DNA of 64,000 nucleotides from Phanerodontia chrysosporium (lineage: Eukaryota > Basidiomycota > Agaricomycetes > Polyporales > Phanerochaetaceae), in the NCBI GenBank assembly GCA_001910725.1, contig MJGA01000017.1, positions 1 through 64,000 on the forward strand, read 5' to 3'. Below, piece after piece: positions 29,457 through 41,542 of this stretch (positions are counted from its first letter, which is position 1; each line of letters opens with the position of its first letter). Both the position numbers and the translations under genes were made by a program. Below the pieces are notes generated by a model, which worked only from the letters and a program-made list of their open reading frames with translations, ran no database searches and was not told the origin of the DNA.

Positions 29457-30726
29457 ATGTCCCCCCAAACGTACCCTCTCTTCTGCTTGGGCAACCCCCT
29501 CCTCGATATCCAGGTCTTCAACGGCGAGGAGCTCCTGAAGAAGTATGATCTCAAGGCGAACGATGCTATCCTCGCCGAGGAGAAGCACATGCCTTTGTAC
29601 GTTCTCATCCGCGCATCCCGCGCAGAGTAGCCTGCCTATCTGCATCTGATCAGGTACGATGAGCTTGTGAAGAACTACAAGCCTACCTACGTCGCTGGAG
29701 GTGCTGCTCAGAACGCCGCGCGCGGAGCTGCTGTAAGTCTATCAGTCCTCCACAAAGCGGCACATCCAGCTGATTATCAGCGCGTACAGTACGTCCTCCC
29801 TCCGAACTCTGTCGTTTACACCGGCTGCGTTGGCGACGATGAGCTCGCTGAGCAGCTCCGCGCTGCCAACCGCCGTGAGGGTCTCACCGATGTCTACCTC
29901 GTCAAGAAGGGCGAGAAGACTGGTGCTTGCGGTGTTATTATCACCGGCCACAACCGGTGCGCGTTCTTCTCATGGCGTCTGGGTAGCGTTCTCACACTCT
30001 AATTGCCAGTTCCCTCGTTACCACGCTCCGCGCCGCGGAGAAGTTCGAAAAGTCCCACCTCTCCTCGCCCGAGGTCGCGCCGCTCGTCGACGCCGCCAAG
30101 GTCTTCTACGTCGAGGGCTACTTCTTGACGCACGGCACCGAGTCCGCGCTCGAGCTTAGCAAGAAGGCGTCCGAGGCGTCCAAGGTTTTCGTGCTTAACC
30201 TCTCCGCACCCTTCATCCCGCAGTTCTTCGGCGTGCAGCTGCAGCAGATCATCCCGTACTGCGACATCATCATCGGCAACGAGTCTGAGGCCGAGGCGTG
30301 GGCGAGCGCGACCGGCTTCCCAGACAGCAAGGACCTCGGCGCGATCGCGAAGGCGCTCGCGACCCAGCCCAAGGCGAACCCCTCGCGCCCCCGCATCGTC
30401 GTCATCACCCACGGCGCAGAAAGCACGACCGTCGTGAGCTCGGACAACACCGAGAACGTCCAGATCGTCCCGTGCACGCACTCGCGGACTCGGACATCGT
30501 CGACACGAACGGCGCCGGCGATGCCTTCGCGGGCGGCTTCCTCGGCGCGTTCGTCGCGGGCAAGAACCTCGAGGAGTGTGTCGAGGCCGGCCACAAGCTC
30601 GGCGCGATGTGTGTCCAGCAGGTGCGCTTTGCTTTCTTCCTGCCCCAACGCTTTGCAGCCTTCTCACGTGCGTGTACTTCTTAGATTGGTCCCCAGTACA
30701 AGTGGCCGAAGGTCAACATCCTCTAA
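29457..30726 (+). CDS. Adenosine kinase (PfkB family)
   Basis: Five to six exons from ATG 29457 (MSPQTYPLFCLGNPLLDIQV) to TAA 30724-30726. PfkB motif 1 is split by an intron: YVAGGAAQNAARGAA, then VYTGCVGDDELAEQL. Downstream: VFYVEGYFLTHGTE; FVLNLSAPFIPQFF; CDIIIGNESEAEAWA; VVITHGAEST. The catalytic PfkB motif 2 is DTNGAGDAFAGGFLGAFV, with the Asp base in GAGD. It phosphorylates adenosine to AMP with ATP, salvaging adenosine from S-adenosylhomocysteine turnover. The frame breaks at the CCC run 30469-30471: one more C joins NVQIVP to HALADSDIVDTN. The last exon encodes IGPQYKWPKVNIL. The length (~345 aa) is typical. Confidence 0.93.
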
Positions 30727-30994
30727 GCGTAGACGCATCTTGAACGCTCTCAACAGCATGGCCTCGGTGTTCAACCACATTCCCCATCTTGCTCTCCCCA
30801 GCATGTATCGATAGTCTTGACACACGTTCTCGTTGCTCCTATCTCAGTAACAGCATACCCTCACGGTTCCGACACAGTTAGGCGCGTTGGTCTAGTGTAC
30901 AAATATGCAAAGTTCAAATTAGAAAGCTGTGGTATCATAATGTGTGAAGTGAAGAAGCATGTAAGAAGGTATATAGTCACGGATATGCGAGCTG

Positions 30995-32572
30995 TCATGT
31001 ATATGAGCATCCTGAAAAATAACATGAGGCAAGATCGCTTACCTGAGCTGAGCCTTCCTGCCCTGCATCGCCAACGCCTTCGCTCTGCCGTGAGTCTGCT
31101 TGCTCGTCGGCTGGCTGCTCAGCCGCAAGCGACTTTCCCTCTTGCCTCGCGCCTTCTGGCTGGCCCTCGTTGAGATGATTATTCGGCGACGCCTGCCTCT
31201 CCTCAGCCTCCGCAGCACCATCGTCATCGCGCTCGCCAGCATCACCCTCACTCGCGCCCTCCATTCCCTCGTCCTCCCCCTCCGACTCCTCGTCCGATGC
31301 GCTGTCTCCGTGCGCGCCCGCAGCAGGCGCGCTCGCGCCTACCGGGCGCAGCACCGGCGGGAACACACCAGGCGGGTACGGCAGGACGTACGCCGCGGGA
31401 TAGTGCGCGACGTACTCCTGCGGGCCCTGGTGTTGGTGGTGGTGTGGCGGCGGAGGGAGCGCGTAGGGCGGCACGTGCGCGGCGGCGTGTGCGGCGGCGG
31501 CGGGGCCCGCGCGGTAGAACGCGTGCGGCGGTGGCGGCGGCGGCGCGTAGAAGTGCGGGACGGCGTAGAGCACGCCGGACGCCGGCGCGCCGGCGTAGTA
31601 CGGCGGGAGCACCGGGTACACGCCTGCTGCAGCGGGCGGCGGTGCGGACGGACCTGCGTGCGGCGTGGGGGGCGCGGAGGCCGATTTTGTGGGCGAGGGG
31701 GCGGTGTCGGAGGGCGTGCGCGAGTGCGGCGTGCTGGGGCCGCCGCCATACGCTGTAGGCATTGTGAGGGTGCACATGGGGAGCAGCGCGGGCTGAGAGA
31801 CGTACTCGGGAGCATGGTGTGCGACCTGTAGTAGTTGCCTCGGGGTGCTTGAGGCGTCGGCGTGGCTCGTGGTGCATCTCGGGTCGTGCTCGAGGACGCC
31901 TCTTCGGCAGACGGGGGCTCGCTCGCAGTGGCGGACGGCGAGCGGGTAGCGGGTGCAGGGCTTTCCGCTTGTCGACTTGCGGCCCGCGCCTTGGTGGTGT
32001 TCGGCGGGTCGATCACGACGCCATGGTGTCTACCAGCAGCAAACTCTTCCAGCGACCCGGCGTGCGCAGCTATGGCAGACTTGACACACCTGGACTTCTG
32101 GTGCCGTTTCAGGGCGTCGTTCTAGTAGGGGTAACGCGCAGTGTGAGAACGACGCGGACGATCCGCGGAGAGTAACACGCACCCTCGTGAAGTTTGCATC
32201 ACACTGCGGGCATGAGCTGAGAAACGGGTGAATGCTCCTGTCAGAGCAACCGCGGATGAGAGGAAGCGAGGAGCGACGGACAAGGCAGGGACAGAGTGTG
32301 ACTTGGTCGTGCGCTGGTGCCGCTTGAGGTCGGCCTCGCGCGCGAAGACCTTGTTGCAGCCGTTGATCTTGCAGGGCCATGTCGTCGCGTCCGCCCTCTT
32401 CTTCGCTGCGGGCGACGGCGGGGGCGGGGCAACAGGCGGCGAGGAGCGTGCGGCCGTGGCGTCCTTCCTCTCGTCCTGTGTGCGTGCAGAGCGTTGTCAG
32501 CCACCAGTCGTTGTTTGTGGCGTCTGTGGCTGAAGTCCGCCTCACCGTCTGCTTGAGGTGTGCGCGGACCAT
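30995..32572 (-). CDS. C2H2 zinc-finger transcription factor
   Basis: Start ATG 32572 (MVRAHLKQT); an in-frame TGA lies just upstream. After an intron, exon 2 (from about 32473) gives finger 1: PCKINGCNKVFAREADLKRH, closing with QRTTKSH. Splicing at about 32269-32206 and 32174-32116 joins FSCPQCDANFTR to NDALKRHQKSRC, finger 2. The remainder is low-complexity Pro/Ala/His (PHFYAPPPPPPHAFYRAG) and acidic (DEESEGEDEGMEG), typical of activator tails. Two adjacent fingers of this spacing suggest sequence-specific DNA binding in the nucleus. A GG run near 31826 needs one base to join NYYR to VAHHAPEYVSQP. The 3' end may use a further short intron at 31050-31020, so the last residues are uncertain. 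Confidence 0.7.
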
Positions 32573-33168
32573 CGCAGACTCGCTCGGCTCGTGCGGGGCT
32601 CAGCGGGGCGGGCGTGGCGGGCTCGGGGATGCGTGCGGTGGCTGGCGAGTGCGCAGCGGCGGGCGTGAAGGAGAGGGACGAGGTGGGCGATGGCGGTGGC
32701 AGAATGACGGCGGCGAATGAAAGTCGGGGTGTGCCAAGCGACGGCCAGGTGGCACACCCTGCCCCGTTTTCCGCTGCCTCGTGTCCTCCGCATCGCCGTC
32801 CCGGCCGACGTCTCAGACGTTCGCGTAAGCTTTCCGGATGTAATCACCATGCGGCAATTGGTCCAGCCCAGGCACTCTCCAGAGCCAGGCCATGTGTGCT
32901 GATTATTGGAGGGTATACATAAGGAGGGAGAATATGCAATACGGAGACACATGTCAGATATAGTGAACAGCAGCGGGGAAATAATCCGTAAACGAAGGGC
33001 AGATGAACGGATGTGGGATGCGAAGAGAGTAAGTAGTCGTGAACTGGTCCAAGCATCATGCAAAGTGCGATTAGTCGAGAGCGAGATGTGCTAGTTCTAA
33101 ACGGAGGGTAAGAAGGAAGAGAGTGTCACTACTGTACGCAGGGAGAAAAAGTCATCATCCAGAATAAG
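32573..33168. other. Intergenic, disordered-protein gene to C2H2 gene
   Basis: Both flanking genes are on the minus strand. It contains the long disordered gene's 3' UTR and the C2H2 promoter. GC-rich ORFs occur near 32600-32750, but none connects to a family. Confidence 0.4.
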
Positions 33169-36100
33169 TTATACCGGCTTGAAACTCGAGGGTGGTGGTC
33201 CTTGTCGATTCCGTGCATGCTCGCGTGGCAGCGGCGAGTCCGCCGGTGATGTCTTCGTTCGCGGCCGCGGTGTGGGACGTGTATTCGAGCCTGCCGCGGC
33301 GTTGCTCGACGGCTCTGCACGCTGACCGTACGCTGACTGGCGGTTGTTGAACACGGCCGACGTGCGGCTGTTGCGCGCCGGCCCGCCGTACTCGCTGCGC
33401 GAGCCCCAGCCAACGCCGAGCTCGCTGCCCGCGGTGCTCCCCGCGTACATGGTCTGCGCGCTGGAGAACATCATCGGGTTGTAGCCCATCCCGAACGCGC
33501 CAGGCATCATGCCAGGCATGCCCATCGCCATCGGGTTCATCCCGGGCATCCCGCCGCCCATACCCATGCCCATGCCCCGAACGCGCTCACGCTCGAGCCG
33601 CGCTCCCACTCCTCGTTCGCAGCCGCCATCGCCTGCTGCGCCACCGCCATCTGGTACGCCTGCTTCGCGACCATCATCGCGTGCTGGTGCGCGGCAAGGA
33701 AGCGAGGGTCCGCGTTTGGCGGCGACATGAGGAATGGCGGGGCCCCCATCATCGGCGGTGCTCCAGGGGCGGGGCCCCAGGGGGCCACCTGTGGTGGCGG
33801 AGAGAAGTTCATCATGGGGTTGGTAGCCATGCTCATGCGGGGACCCAAGCTGTTCAGGGGCATGTCCTCTTCGTCGTCGTCCTCAAGGGTTATCTGGCCA
33901 TTGACAACCTTGCCGAGCTGCGGCGATGGCTATCAGCAATTGAAAGCTCATTACGGCGGTGATAGGAGAACCCACCTCAATAGCAGCCTTCGCTTCGCTG
34001 CGGCGTCTCTCCTTGCGCCTTTCTTCGTCATTGGCAGCCTTGGGTCCGGACCGCCCACGTTCCTTCTCCTCGTCCTCGAACGTAACGCTGGGACCTCGCC
34101 TGTGCCCCTTGCGTTTCTCACTGATGGCACTCCGACTGTCGTTGATGCCAAGGTCGCTTCCGTCGGCAGGTGTGAGAGGAGTCCGACCGCTGCTCGAATC
34201 GCCGGTAGAGCTTGCGGGACTGTTGCCCCTCTCGGTGACTGCGAATGGCTTCGAGGGCTGCTGCAACGTAGACATCGATCCGGAAGATGATGATGGGCCG
34301 TTGTGAGGAACGCGCGGCCGCTGGGGGAACCGATGCGCAGCGCTCTGAGCCTGAGACGAAGAAGAGGCTGGTACCGAGCTTGTCGACGGAGGCATTCGAC
34401 TGCTTCCACTGCTTGCTGTGCTGCCGGTCTCCACTCGTGGCGCAGGTGAAACATCCATTTGGGGTAACATGGTTGATGACCTCGCACGACCGCCGCGCAT
34501 AGCAGAAGGCGAGTGTAACTGTTTCTGTGCAGTGCTGGAGTTCTTGGGGTCGGTGGCTGTAGCAACAGAGCTTCCGAGAAGGCCGCCTCCCGTGAATCCT
34601 GCCGTGTTATCAAAGCTACTGTGAGGAACGAGAGTGGATGAACGCTGGCGGCCGCCGGGCGAGGGACGTGCTGACGGTGGCGAGGAGGCAGGGGGCGTAG
34701 GGGGAAGGTTTGTCTTGATTGGGGTGGTAAAACTGAACGGCGAAGGCTTGTTCATGGAGATAGGGGAATCCGTAAAGACAGTCGGCCCGGACGAGGACGA
34801 AGAAACGTTGCTGATGTGTGACGGTGTGGTCGGGCTAGACGACGGCGAGCTCACGAGCTTGACAGTTGCTTGCGAGTTGGAAAGTCTGTTCAACGAGAGT
34901 TGGGAAGAAGGGCGAGATGTCACAGTGAAGGCGGGCGGCGGGGAACGCTCCCTTATAGGAGTTGGGACGATAGGCTTCGGGTCGGTGAGATCATACGCAG
35001 CAGCAGCATTCGGGGACGGTTTCGGCCTAGACGCGGACGGTGGTGGCGAGCCTGCACGGTCGTCAAATGAGCCAAGCGGTGCGGTTTGGCTCCGAGGGGG
35101 AGGATGGCGCTCATGCTCGTTGCTATCAGTCGTGAGCATGGGCCGTGCATCAAGGGACCGTCGCTCTATCGGTGCTGCAGACGCGAGTTGCTCGACTGAT
35201 TTCCCGCCTGCACCCTGAGCGATACGTGCAAGCCTATCACTGAGACTAGGCTTCGCGTCATGGGTCGGGCGTGAGCTGCTGCTCCTGGAATCGGAAGACG
35301 ACGAAGTGATATCCCTATCCATCATGGGCGGGGAGGTGATCTTCTCCGGTACACTAGGAGCTGGAGACGGCTTCTCGGACCGTGGCAATGACGGGACAGG
35401 AGGTGTCGCACCGAGCGTAGAGATATCTATGAGGGGCTTCGCTGGCATACGAGAACGGGAGACATTCGAAGCAGCACTCCCAGGACGAGATGGACGCATG
35501 AATGAGGCGAGAGGAGCGTCGTCGGAATCGTCAGAGGATGAGTCCGACTCTTCAGAGTCACTATCTCTTGCTCTAGATTTGCTTCTAGCTCGGTCTAAGA
35601 TCATATGTCAATGGCAATCACGATCGACACATATTAGCACGCACCGGGAACCTTAGCGGGTGCCCGCTGTTGTGGTATGGGAGCAGGCATAGTACCTTTC
35701 CCTTTCTCCGTCTCGCTCGCCATCTGCGACGCTCGACGTGCGGCCGCGTCAGGCTGCATTGCAGAGGCCGACTTAGATGCCCTGCTCCGGAAAAACCCAG
35801 CACCTTGAGGTCGTTGGGACTGTCCGTTGTCGGAAGTGTCTTCCCCGTGCCCCAGGGCTGACCTAGAAGACGACGGTATCGGTACAGGTGCGGGCCGACT
35901 ACGGTGTCCTAGTTCTGTCGAGGCGCGTCCGGTCGTCTTCGGGGTGACGGTGCGTTGCCGCTTGGGTTTCATGGTGGACGACCCTGCAGACTCCTCAGAT
36001 TCAGAGTCGCCCGAGTCTTCCGATTCCGACGACGAGGAGTCGTGGTCCAGAGCAAGCGCAGAAGTACGATGTGCCACAGGGGCTCGCTGGAACGATGATG

Positions 36101-36928
36101 TGGGGCGCAGCTGGGCGTTCTCCAAGGAGTCTGACCTGGATGGTGGTCGAAGCAGAACAGGGGATGGCGTTGGGGAGTTCGCAGCGCTTCGACGTGCGGC
36201 CATCTCGCGGAATGCGGCAACGGATATCCTCTGTGAAGAGTCCGAGGCAACGCTGTTTCCTCTGGGACGCGGTATGACCGGAGGTGCCAGGGACGACGAC
36301 CCTGCTAAAGAGGAGTCAGGGGAGGGACTCTCGGGGCGTACATGCCGGAACGATTTGAGGTTAAATGATTCCGCGTTCACGTCCACGCTGAGAGAAGGAG
36401 AGGTATCACTCGGCTTGGACTTCTTGCGTTCCCTGTGTGCCCACGAGAATAGTCCGCCCTGCTTCTTCGGCGCTGGCAGCTCATTGCTGGAACGCTTGGT
36501 CGCACCATCTTGCGCCTCCTGTGCACCCGACGACTGATCGTTGTGGTTGGGAGGGACCGTGTAGAGAGCGTGTTCTTCGGGTCACCGAACAGGTTGGCCT
36601 TCGCCGGTGGCGGGCGGACCGCGTCGAGGTCTGCTTCAGAGCGCGAGATGGAGGTGACTGGCATGAGTGGCGGGCGCAAGAGGTTGGACTCGGCCGCGTC
36701 GAACGCTGGCGTCGACCTTTTGCGGAAGCCAAGATGAAACTTGCTCGACGACGCTTCAGAAGGGCGATGTCCGTAGACCGGATTTGGTGCCGCGGGGACA
36801 TTTCTGTCTGGTAGCACGTACTCGGATGTCTCTGCGAGTGAGGAGACGTCGGCCTGGGAGGCTCCGCTCGACTTGCTGGAGGCCTTGTCTTTCTTGTCGC
36901 GCTTGGAGAAGAGACCGAGCAGTGCCAT
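33169..36928 (-). CDS. Long intrinsically disordered Ser/Pro-rich protein, ~1200 aa
   Basis: Start ATG 36928 (MALLGLFSKRDKKDKAS). The N-terminus has many basic/Ser tracts (HLGFRKRSTPAFD, LFSWAHRERKK). After an intron near 35647-35590 comes SKSRARDSDSEESDSSSDDS and a 500-residue Ser/Pro/Thr-rich stretch (SLSDRLARIAQGAGG; AYDLTDPKPIVPTPIRE). A short basic helix (DEERRKERRRSEAKAAIE) precedes an intron and VVNGQITLEDDDEEDMPLN, then a Met/Pro/Gly/Gln-rich tail (PMMGAPPFLMSPPN; MNPMAMGMPGMMPG) ending GPPPSSFKPV. No folded domain is recognised. Frame breaks: GGG 36579-36581 and CCCC 33575-33578. It may be a scaffold or cytoskeletal/kinase-target protein of basidiomycetes, but composition is all the evidence. 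Confidence 0.6.
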
Positions 36929-37797
36929 CGGGGGTGGTAGGGAGAGACCTGCAGGCAGGCTGCAGGAAGGCTGGCAGACAGGTTCTCAGGCGTCTTGACG
37001 GGGATTGGAAGTCAAAAGGCGAAAGGGTAGATAGACCGTCGACCGGCGTGCTCACCGGAGGGGTGTGGAATTCTCTGACGACAACAACACGTGCGTGATG
37101 GGACGCGCGGTGCACCACACCAGCCTGTTGCACCCGCAGACAGAGCAAAAGGAAAGGGGAGATGGTGGTCGGAGAAAAAGAGAGAAAAGTGAAGGAGGAG
37201 GATGGAACGTCCGTGCTGCAGCCCACGCTCTGGACGCACCCCGACGGTTGCCATATTTGGCGCCAAATCATCGGCAAAGTCCGCGCGCTTGGCCCCGCGG
37301 TTGAATGCCCCCGCTGTCGATCCTGTCTTTAGGCTTTTCCAGTGCCTACTGTGCTCCCGCAATCCCACAGAAAAGCTCGTCGATCTCGAGCTAGGCACTG
37401 GCACCAGAAAACATACGCTCTCGTAGCAGGCATATCGTCTCCTGCAGGCCGCGGTGAGTCTCGATCACGGTCCTCCCGCACACTACCCGCGCGGAAGCGT
37501 CATCATGCTACACTGCTGCTGGAATGTTCGCCCGAGCAACCGCAATGTCCCCATGCAACAGAGTCATTCATATTATTCAGTCGAAATGACGTTGAAGGTA
37601 AAGGAGCCATAATGGGGCAGGTCTGATCACACCCTCCGGGAGGGGCAGTGTGAACCAGTGGCGAAGCCGGCGTGATCGTTGCACGAGGTCGTGGCGTTCG
37701 TTCACATTTCTATTTCGCATTATCCAAGAAGACAAGTGGTATAGGGTACAGGTGAGTTTATGACGAGGATATACAATGTCTAGCCAGCGATAGTTTC
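36929..37797. other. Intergenic, thioredoxin to disordered-protein gene
   Basis: About 870 nt with no recognised gene. Both flanking genes are on the minus strand, so the part near 36929 is the promoter of the long gene. Confidence 0.45.
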
Positions 37798-38280
37798 TTA
37801 CGCAGATCTAAGCAGATCCTGCGGATGCAGCCATCAATGCCGTCTCACTCAGGACCATGAGACGAAGAGGCATACCTGAAGACCGCCGGGGTTGGCACCC
37901 ACTAGTTCCTTGACCTTCTGCCCGTTCTTGAAAAGAATAAAGGTCGGCATCTAATCATATGCTTGGTATTAATACACGCGCTTTCGCTCAGCAGTGAGAG
38001 TGTTACTTACTGCGCGGATACCGACTTCCTGGGAGATCTCGCTCTGTTCATCGACGTCTACCTTGTAGAAGCCAACATGCGGGAATTGGTCGGCGAGTTT
38101 CTCGAAAATGGGGCTGATGATTCTGCAAGGACCACACCAGGTGGCCCAGAAGTCGATAACGATGGGTTTGTCTCCCTGGATCTGAGAGGGTATAAATGTC
38201 AATGGTTACTCGGCTTAGTATCCACTACGCATACGTACGAGAGTTTGGAACTCGGAGAGGCTGTTGATCGGTGCAACCAT
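37798..38280 (-). CDS. Thioredoxin
   Basis: Four exons from ATG 38280 ([14 protein letters not shown]) to TAA 37800-37798, ~107 aa, the classical size. The active site is [17 protein letters not shown], with the CGPC redox pair. [20 protein letters not shown] follows, then an intron, then the cis-Pro strand [15 protein letters not shown] and [11 protein letters not shown]; the short last exon is DLLRSA. It reduces protein disulfides and is recharged by thioredoxin reductase; the lack of a leader suggests the cytosolic form. Splicing at 38000-37953 and at the GLQ/DLL join uses GTAAGT and GTATGC donors. No frameshift is needed. Confidence 0.93.
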
Positions 38281-39307
38281 GATGCTACGGCTTGTGAGCG
38301 AAATAGAGGAGTTGAGGTGAAGATATGTGCTACGGCGGACTGTGGGGGACTCTACAGCAAGATGCACAACCTTATATACGATCTGGAGAAAGAGCGCGGA
38401 TGGCAGACCCATTTCCACATATCTGTAATGTCGTCACGTGGAGGACCGCTGCTAACTCATCGGTGGGTGACAAATTCCTGGCAAGGCCCGCTGGTCATCG
38501 CATAAGGCAGTGTGCACAGCTACGTGTCCATTGCCAGCCTGTCGTTCTGTCAGCGTCGGCGTACGGCGCAGCGACCGAGAACATTCTGCTGGCGGCCGGA
38601 CTGGGTCGTTACCGACAGCTCACCCACTCGGGGTGCGAGAGTTGCACGCAAGGAACGCCCGTCTCACTAAACATCGCTTCAGAATGCCGCAATCCGACGT
38701 TCTCTAATGGCTACCATTCGGTGTGCGTGGGCCACTGTCGGACAGGGACCGCATCTGACCTCAGGACGATGGTTCAATGCTCGGTGGCAGGCTGTTCTCG
38801 GCATTGCCTCGTGTGTGCATACCACATACATACGGAGCTCCGGGCCACTCATATCGGCTACCAATCGTGACAAGAAGTTCTCCACTCTACAGCAGCTAAT
38901 CCAATTGGTACCACCTTCTAGGATGGTCTGTATGCTCAGGTGTTGGACACGTTTCCACTCTATCTGGCTACGCTTCAGACGGTACACGTGCGAATGCCGT
39001 TCCGCCAGCTGACTAGCATATATGTGGCGATGGCCGGCGTATAGCATTCATGGAGATATGAGCCTCCGACGCCATGTCTACCCGCTATAGTAGCCTTTTC
39101 CTTCCTAGATCTCAGCTATGTCTGCTCTCGCTTGCTGCAACTCAAGCGCCCACCCGTCCTACACCTCGATATGTGGTGACGTCATGCCTCCTCCCTCTCC
39201 ATAGCAGCTATCACTCGACAAAATACATATAAACTCCTCACGACTGTCGCGCAAGATGCGCGCCACTTCTTCCCGTCCATCGCCTCCGAATACCGAGATC
39301 CGACTCG
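38281..39307. other. Divergent intergenic region, thioredoxin / BTB gene 2
   Basis: About 1 kb. A 181-codon plus-strand ORF (38325-38870) looks random. A TATA-like site is at 39228-39233. Confidence 0.45.
39228..39233 (+). promoter_or_regulatory. TATA-like element upstream of BTB gene 2
   Basis: TATAAA, 75 nt before the ATG at 39308, is a good core-promoter position for a fungal gene. Sequence evidence only. Confidence 0.4.
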
Positions 39308-40594
39308 ATGTTACCTGTGCTCTCCGCCCAGTCTTCCCTGAAGCGCGCTCGCTCTTATACTGAGTCTAGCGATTTGGACCTCAGGGAGTCGAAGTCTGCC
39401 AAGTTAGAAGATGCCAGACGTACAGGATCCGCTCCAGGCTGCGAGCCAGGGATCTCTTCAATGCCTCTCCCGGCAGCTTCTGCTCCGCGTCCTTCTACGA
39501 GCCAAACTAGTGCGGCCAAAGGACCTGCTAGTCCTATTAGTCGACTCAACTTCTACGAACGCACCACACTAGACTTGAAATCTGATGAAGACTTCATTTA
39601 TCTGCGACCGGCTCTGGAAACCCGCTGGCGAGGTGCTTCTCTGGCTCTGTCTCCCACTCGGAAGAAAGTTCTCTTCAAAGTCCATCGTGGTCTGCTTGTG
39701 CACTACTCGAAGACCTTCCAGCGGGAGCTCGTGCTTGGATTCCCAACCGGCGGCCGACTCTTCAGATCAGTGTTCTTTGCGGCATAGGTGCTCCTACCGC
39801 GTTCACAGTCAAGCTCGAGGACGATGCGACCGACGTAGAGCATTTCTGTGTTGCTTTATATGAGAAAATGTGCGCGTTACAACCACTACGAGGCGCTTAC
39901 ACTCACGTAGCACGATCAACAGGCTGATCGGGAGTGTACCTCCTCTGCGCACGGACGCTGCCCTCGCCATCCTGAAGCTGAGCCGCAAGTAGGACGTCAA
40001 ATTCGTCCCGAAAGAGATCGTCGCTCGTGTTATGGAGTGCCGTATGGAGATTGCGAGCGTGAAGACCAACCGAGGTGGTGGCGACCGTACCGAGGACGCA
40101 AGCTTGGAAGACGACCTCCCCACTGGCAAGGCCCAAGATGGACAAGCTTCGCCAGTGCTGTGGGACCCCATCTATTCCGTCTCCCTCGCCAACGCCGCGC
40201 ACGACCTCGGCTTGAAGAAGGTGCTTCCCCTCGCTCTCTATGCATGCTATCAACTTGTACCTCTAGAGCTCGCAACGGGACAACCTTACCAGACGGCACT
40301 CACGAACAGCTGCACGACACTCTGCTCGCGAAGCTGACGGCAGACAACGTCGCCTTTGAGGACCCTTTGGACGAATGCATTCCTTCGCGCCATGCTGATA
40401 CTTGCTGGAAGGACTACCGCTACCGCCGCCCGAGCGATGGAGACGCATCCCCTCGGCGTGCTGAGGACTGCAGAGCCGTCTGTCTGGAGAGGGACATGTG
40501 CGGCTTCTGCACGCGCTCGGTCGAGAGCAGGTACAAGAGACGAGTTCAGTATTTCTTCGCACACGCGATTCCCAAAGCGTTCGGTTTGCTCTGA
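39308..40594 (+). CDS. BTB/POZ-domain protein 2, disrupted
   Basis: Start ATG 39308 (MLPVLSAQSSLKRARSYTES). After a Ser/Pro leader the BTB motif LFKVHRGLLVHYSKTFQREL is clear. One C missing at 39742-39744 separates LVLGFP from RRPTLQISVLCG and VKLEDDATDVEHFCVALYE. An intron (about 39871-39911) joins EK to ITINRLIGSVPPLRTDAAL. A TAG at 39990-39992 then stops the frame between LSRK and DVKFVPKEIVARV where Tyr would fit. A further shift near 40271 leads to THEQLHDTLLAKLTADN, a Cys-rich tail (CGFCTRSVESRY) and the end IPKAFGLL. The tail parallels the BTB gene at 27794. The shifts may be sequencing errors, but the TAG is not a homopolymer error, so this copy may be a pseudogene. Confidence 0.6.
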
Positions 40595-41542
40595 CCATGG
40601 TTTGCTCGCCCATCGCTGCTCTCCGTCCCTCAGACACTTTACGCTCGGACTCTCGCAGCAGGACGATTTCGGCAGAACATGTACTCGTATTGCAAAGGCA
40701 GTTCGAACAACAAGAAAGGATGTCTGTCTCAAAACTACGAGCATAGCCACGGATAAGATGCCCGCGAAGACATAGACTGCACTCAACTCTACTGAGACGC
40801 CGCACACCCACCGCCCCGTGGCCCACCACACCCCATAACGGGGCACAGTGGCAGGGCAGACAGGTGGCATTGATCTTCCATGACTGTAACAGAAGCAGCG
40901 CGGATGGGGTATTTGCGCTGTTTCTTGACTTGAGTACATGGGGGGTTTGCCGCAGAGGGCGGGGTTCACACTGCTGGTCACTGGCCAGCACACCATGGTC
41001 GGTCTGTCGGGCAGAGATATCGTTAGCAATGCAACGAGGAGGAAATCGCGGACGTCGATGGACATTGTGAGAGCGTGAAATTTTGGTGCAGGAACAAAGC
41101 CGCGTCGCGCGCTTCCGCCGCAGACCTGAGCGCGCGGGTTTAGGGCAGGCGCCACGAACAGGCGGTGATTACAATATGGGAGGGTGGGCTACAAGAGCAA
41201 GATACAAGTCTATCGACGAACAGCTACTAATACACCTGCACGTATGGCGTACAGCGAAAGCGAGACACAGCAAACGACGAGAGACATGCGGAAAGAGGAA
41301 GAAAGAAGATGTGCGTGGTATTCTAGGAAGTGGGCGAATGCGTGCATATAGTCGAAAAGGGGAGGGGCCCGCGAAAAGAAGACTGTCCGGCGGCGAGTCC
41401 GACGTGTACTGACAAGAGGCAGGTCCATCATGTGTTGGAGGGGGTACAGAAATCATGGTGTGCGTATCCAGGCTTTTGGCGGTCAAGAATCACTGACACG
41501 AGGGGGGTATAGTATGGTACAAGAGGCCGGATATCCAAAGTT
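40595..41542. other. Convergent intergenic region
   Basis: About 950 nt between the BTB gene 2 stop and the F-box gene stop. A 289-codon antisense ORF overlaps the end of BTB gene 2 and is rejected. Nothing else is seen. Confidence 0.45.

Noticed and set aside
38325..38870. 181-codon plus-strand ORF upstream of BTB gene 2
   Set aside because: Sequence looks random and has no family match.
40286..41155. 289-codon minus-strand ORF
   Set aside because: It lies antisense to the end of BTB gene 2, whose plus-strand frame has family motifs; the minus frame has arbitrary composition.
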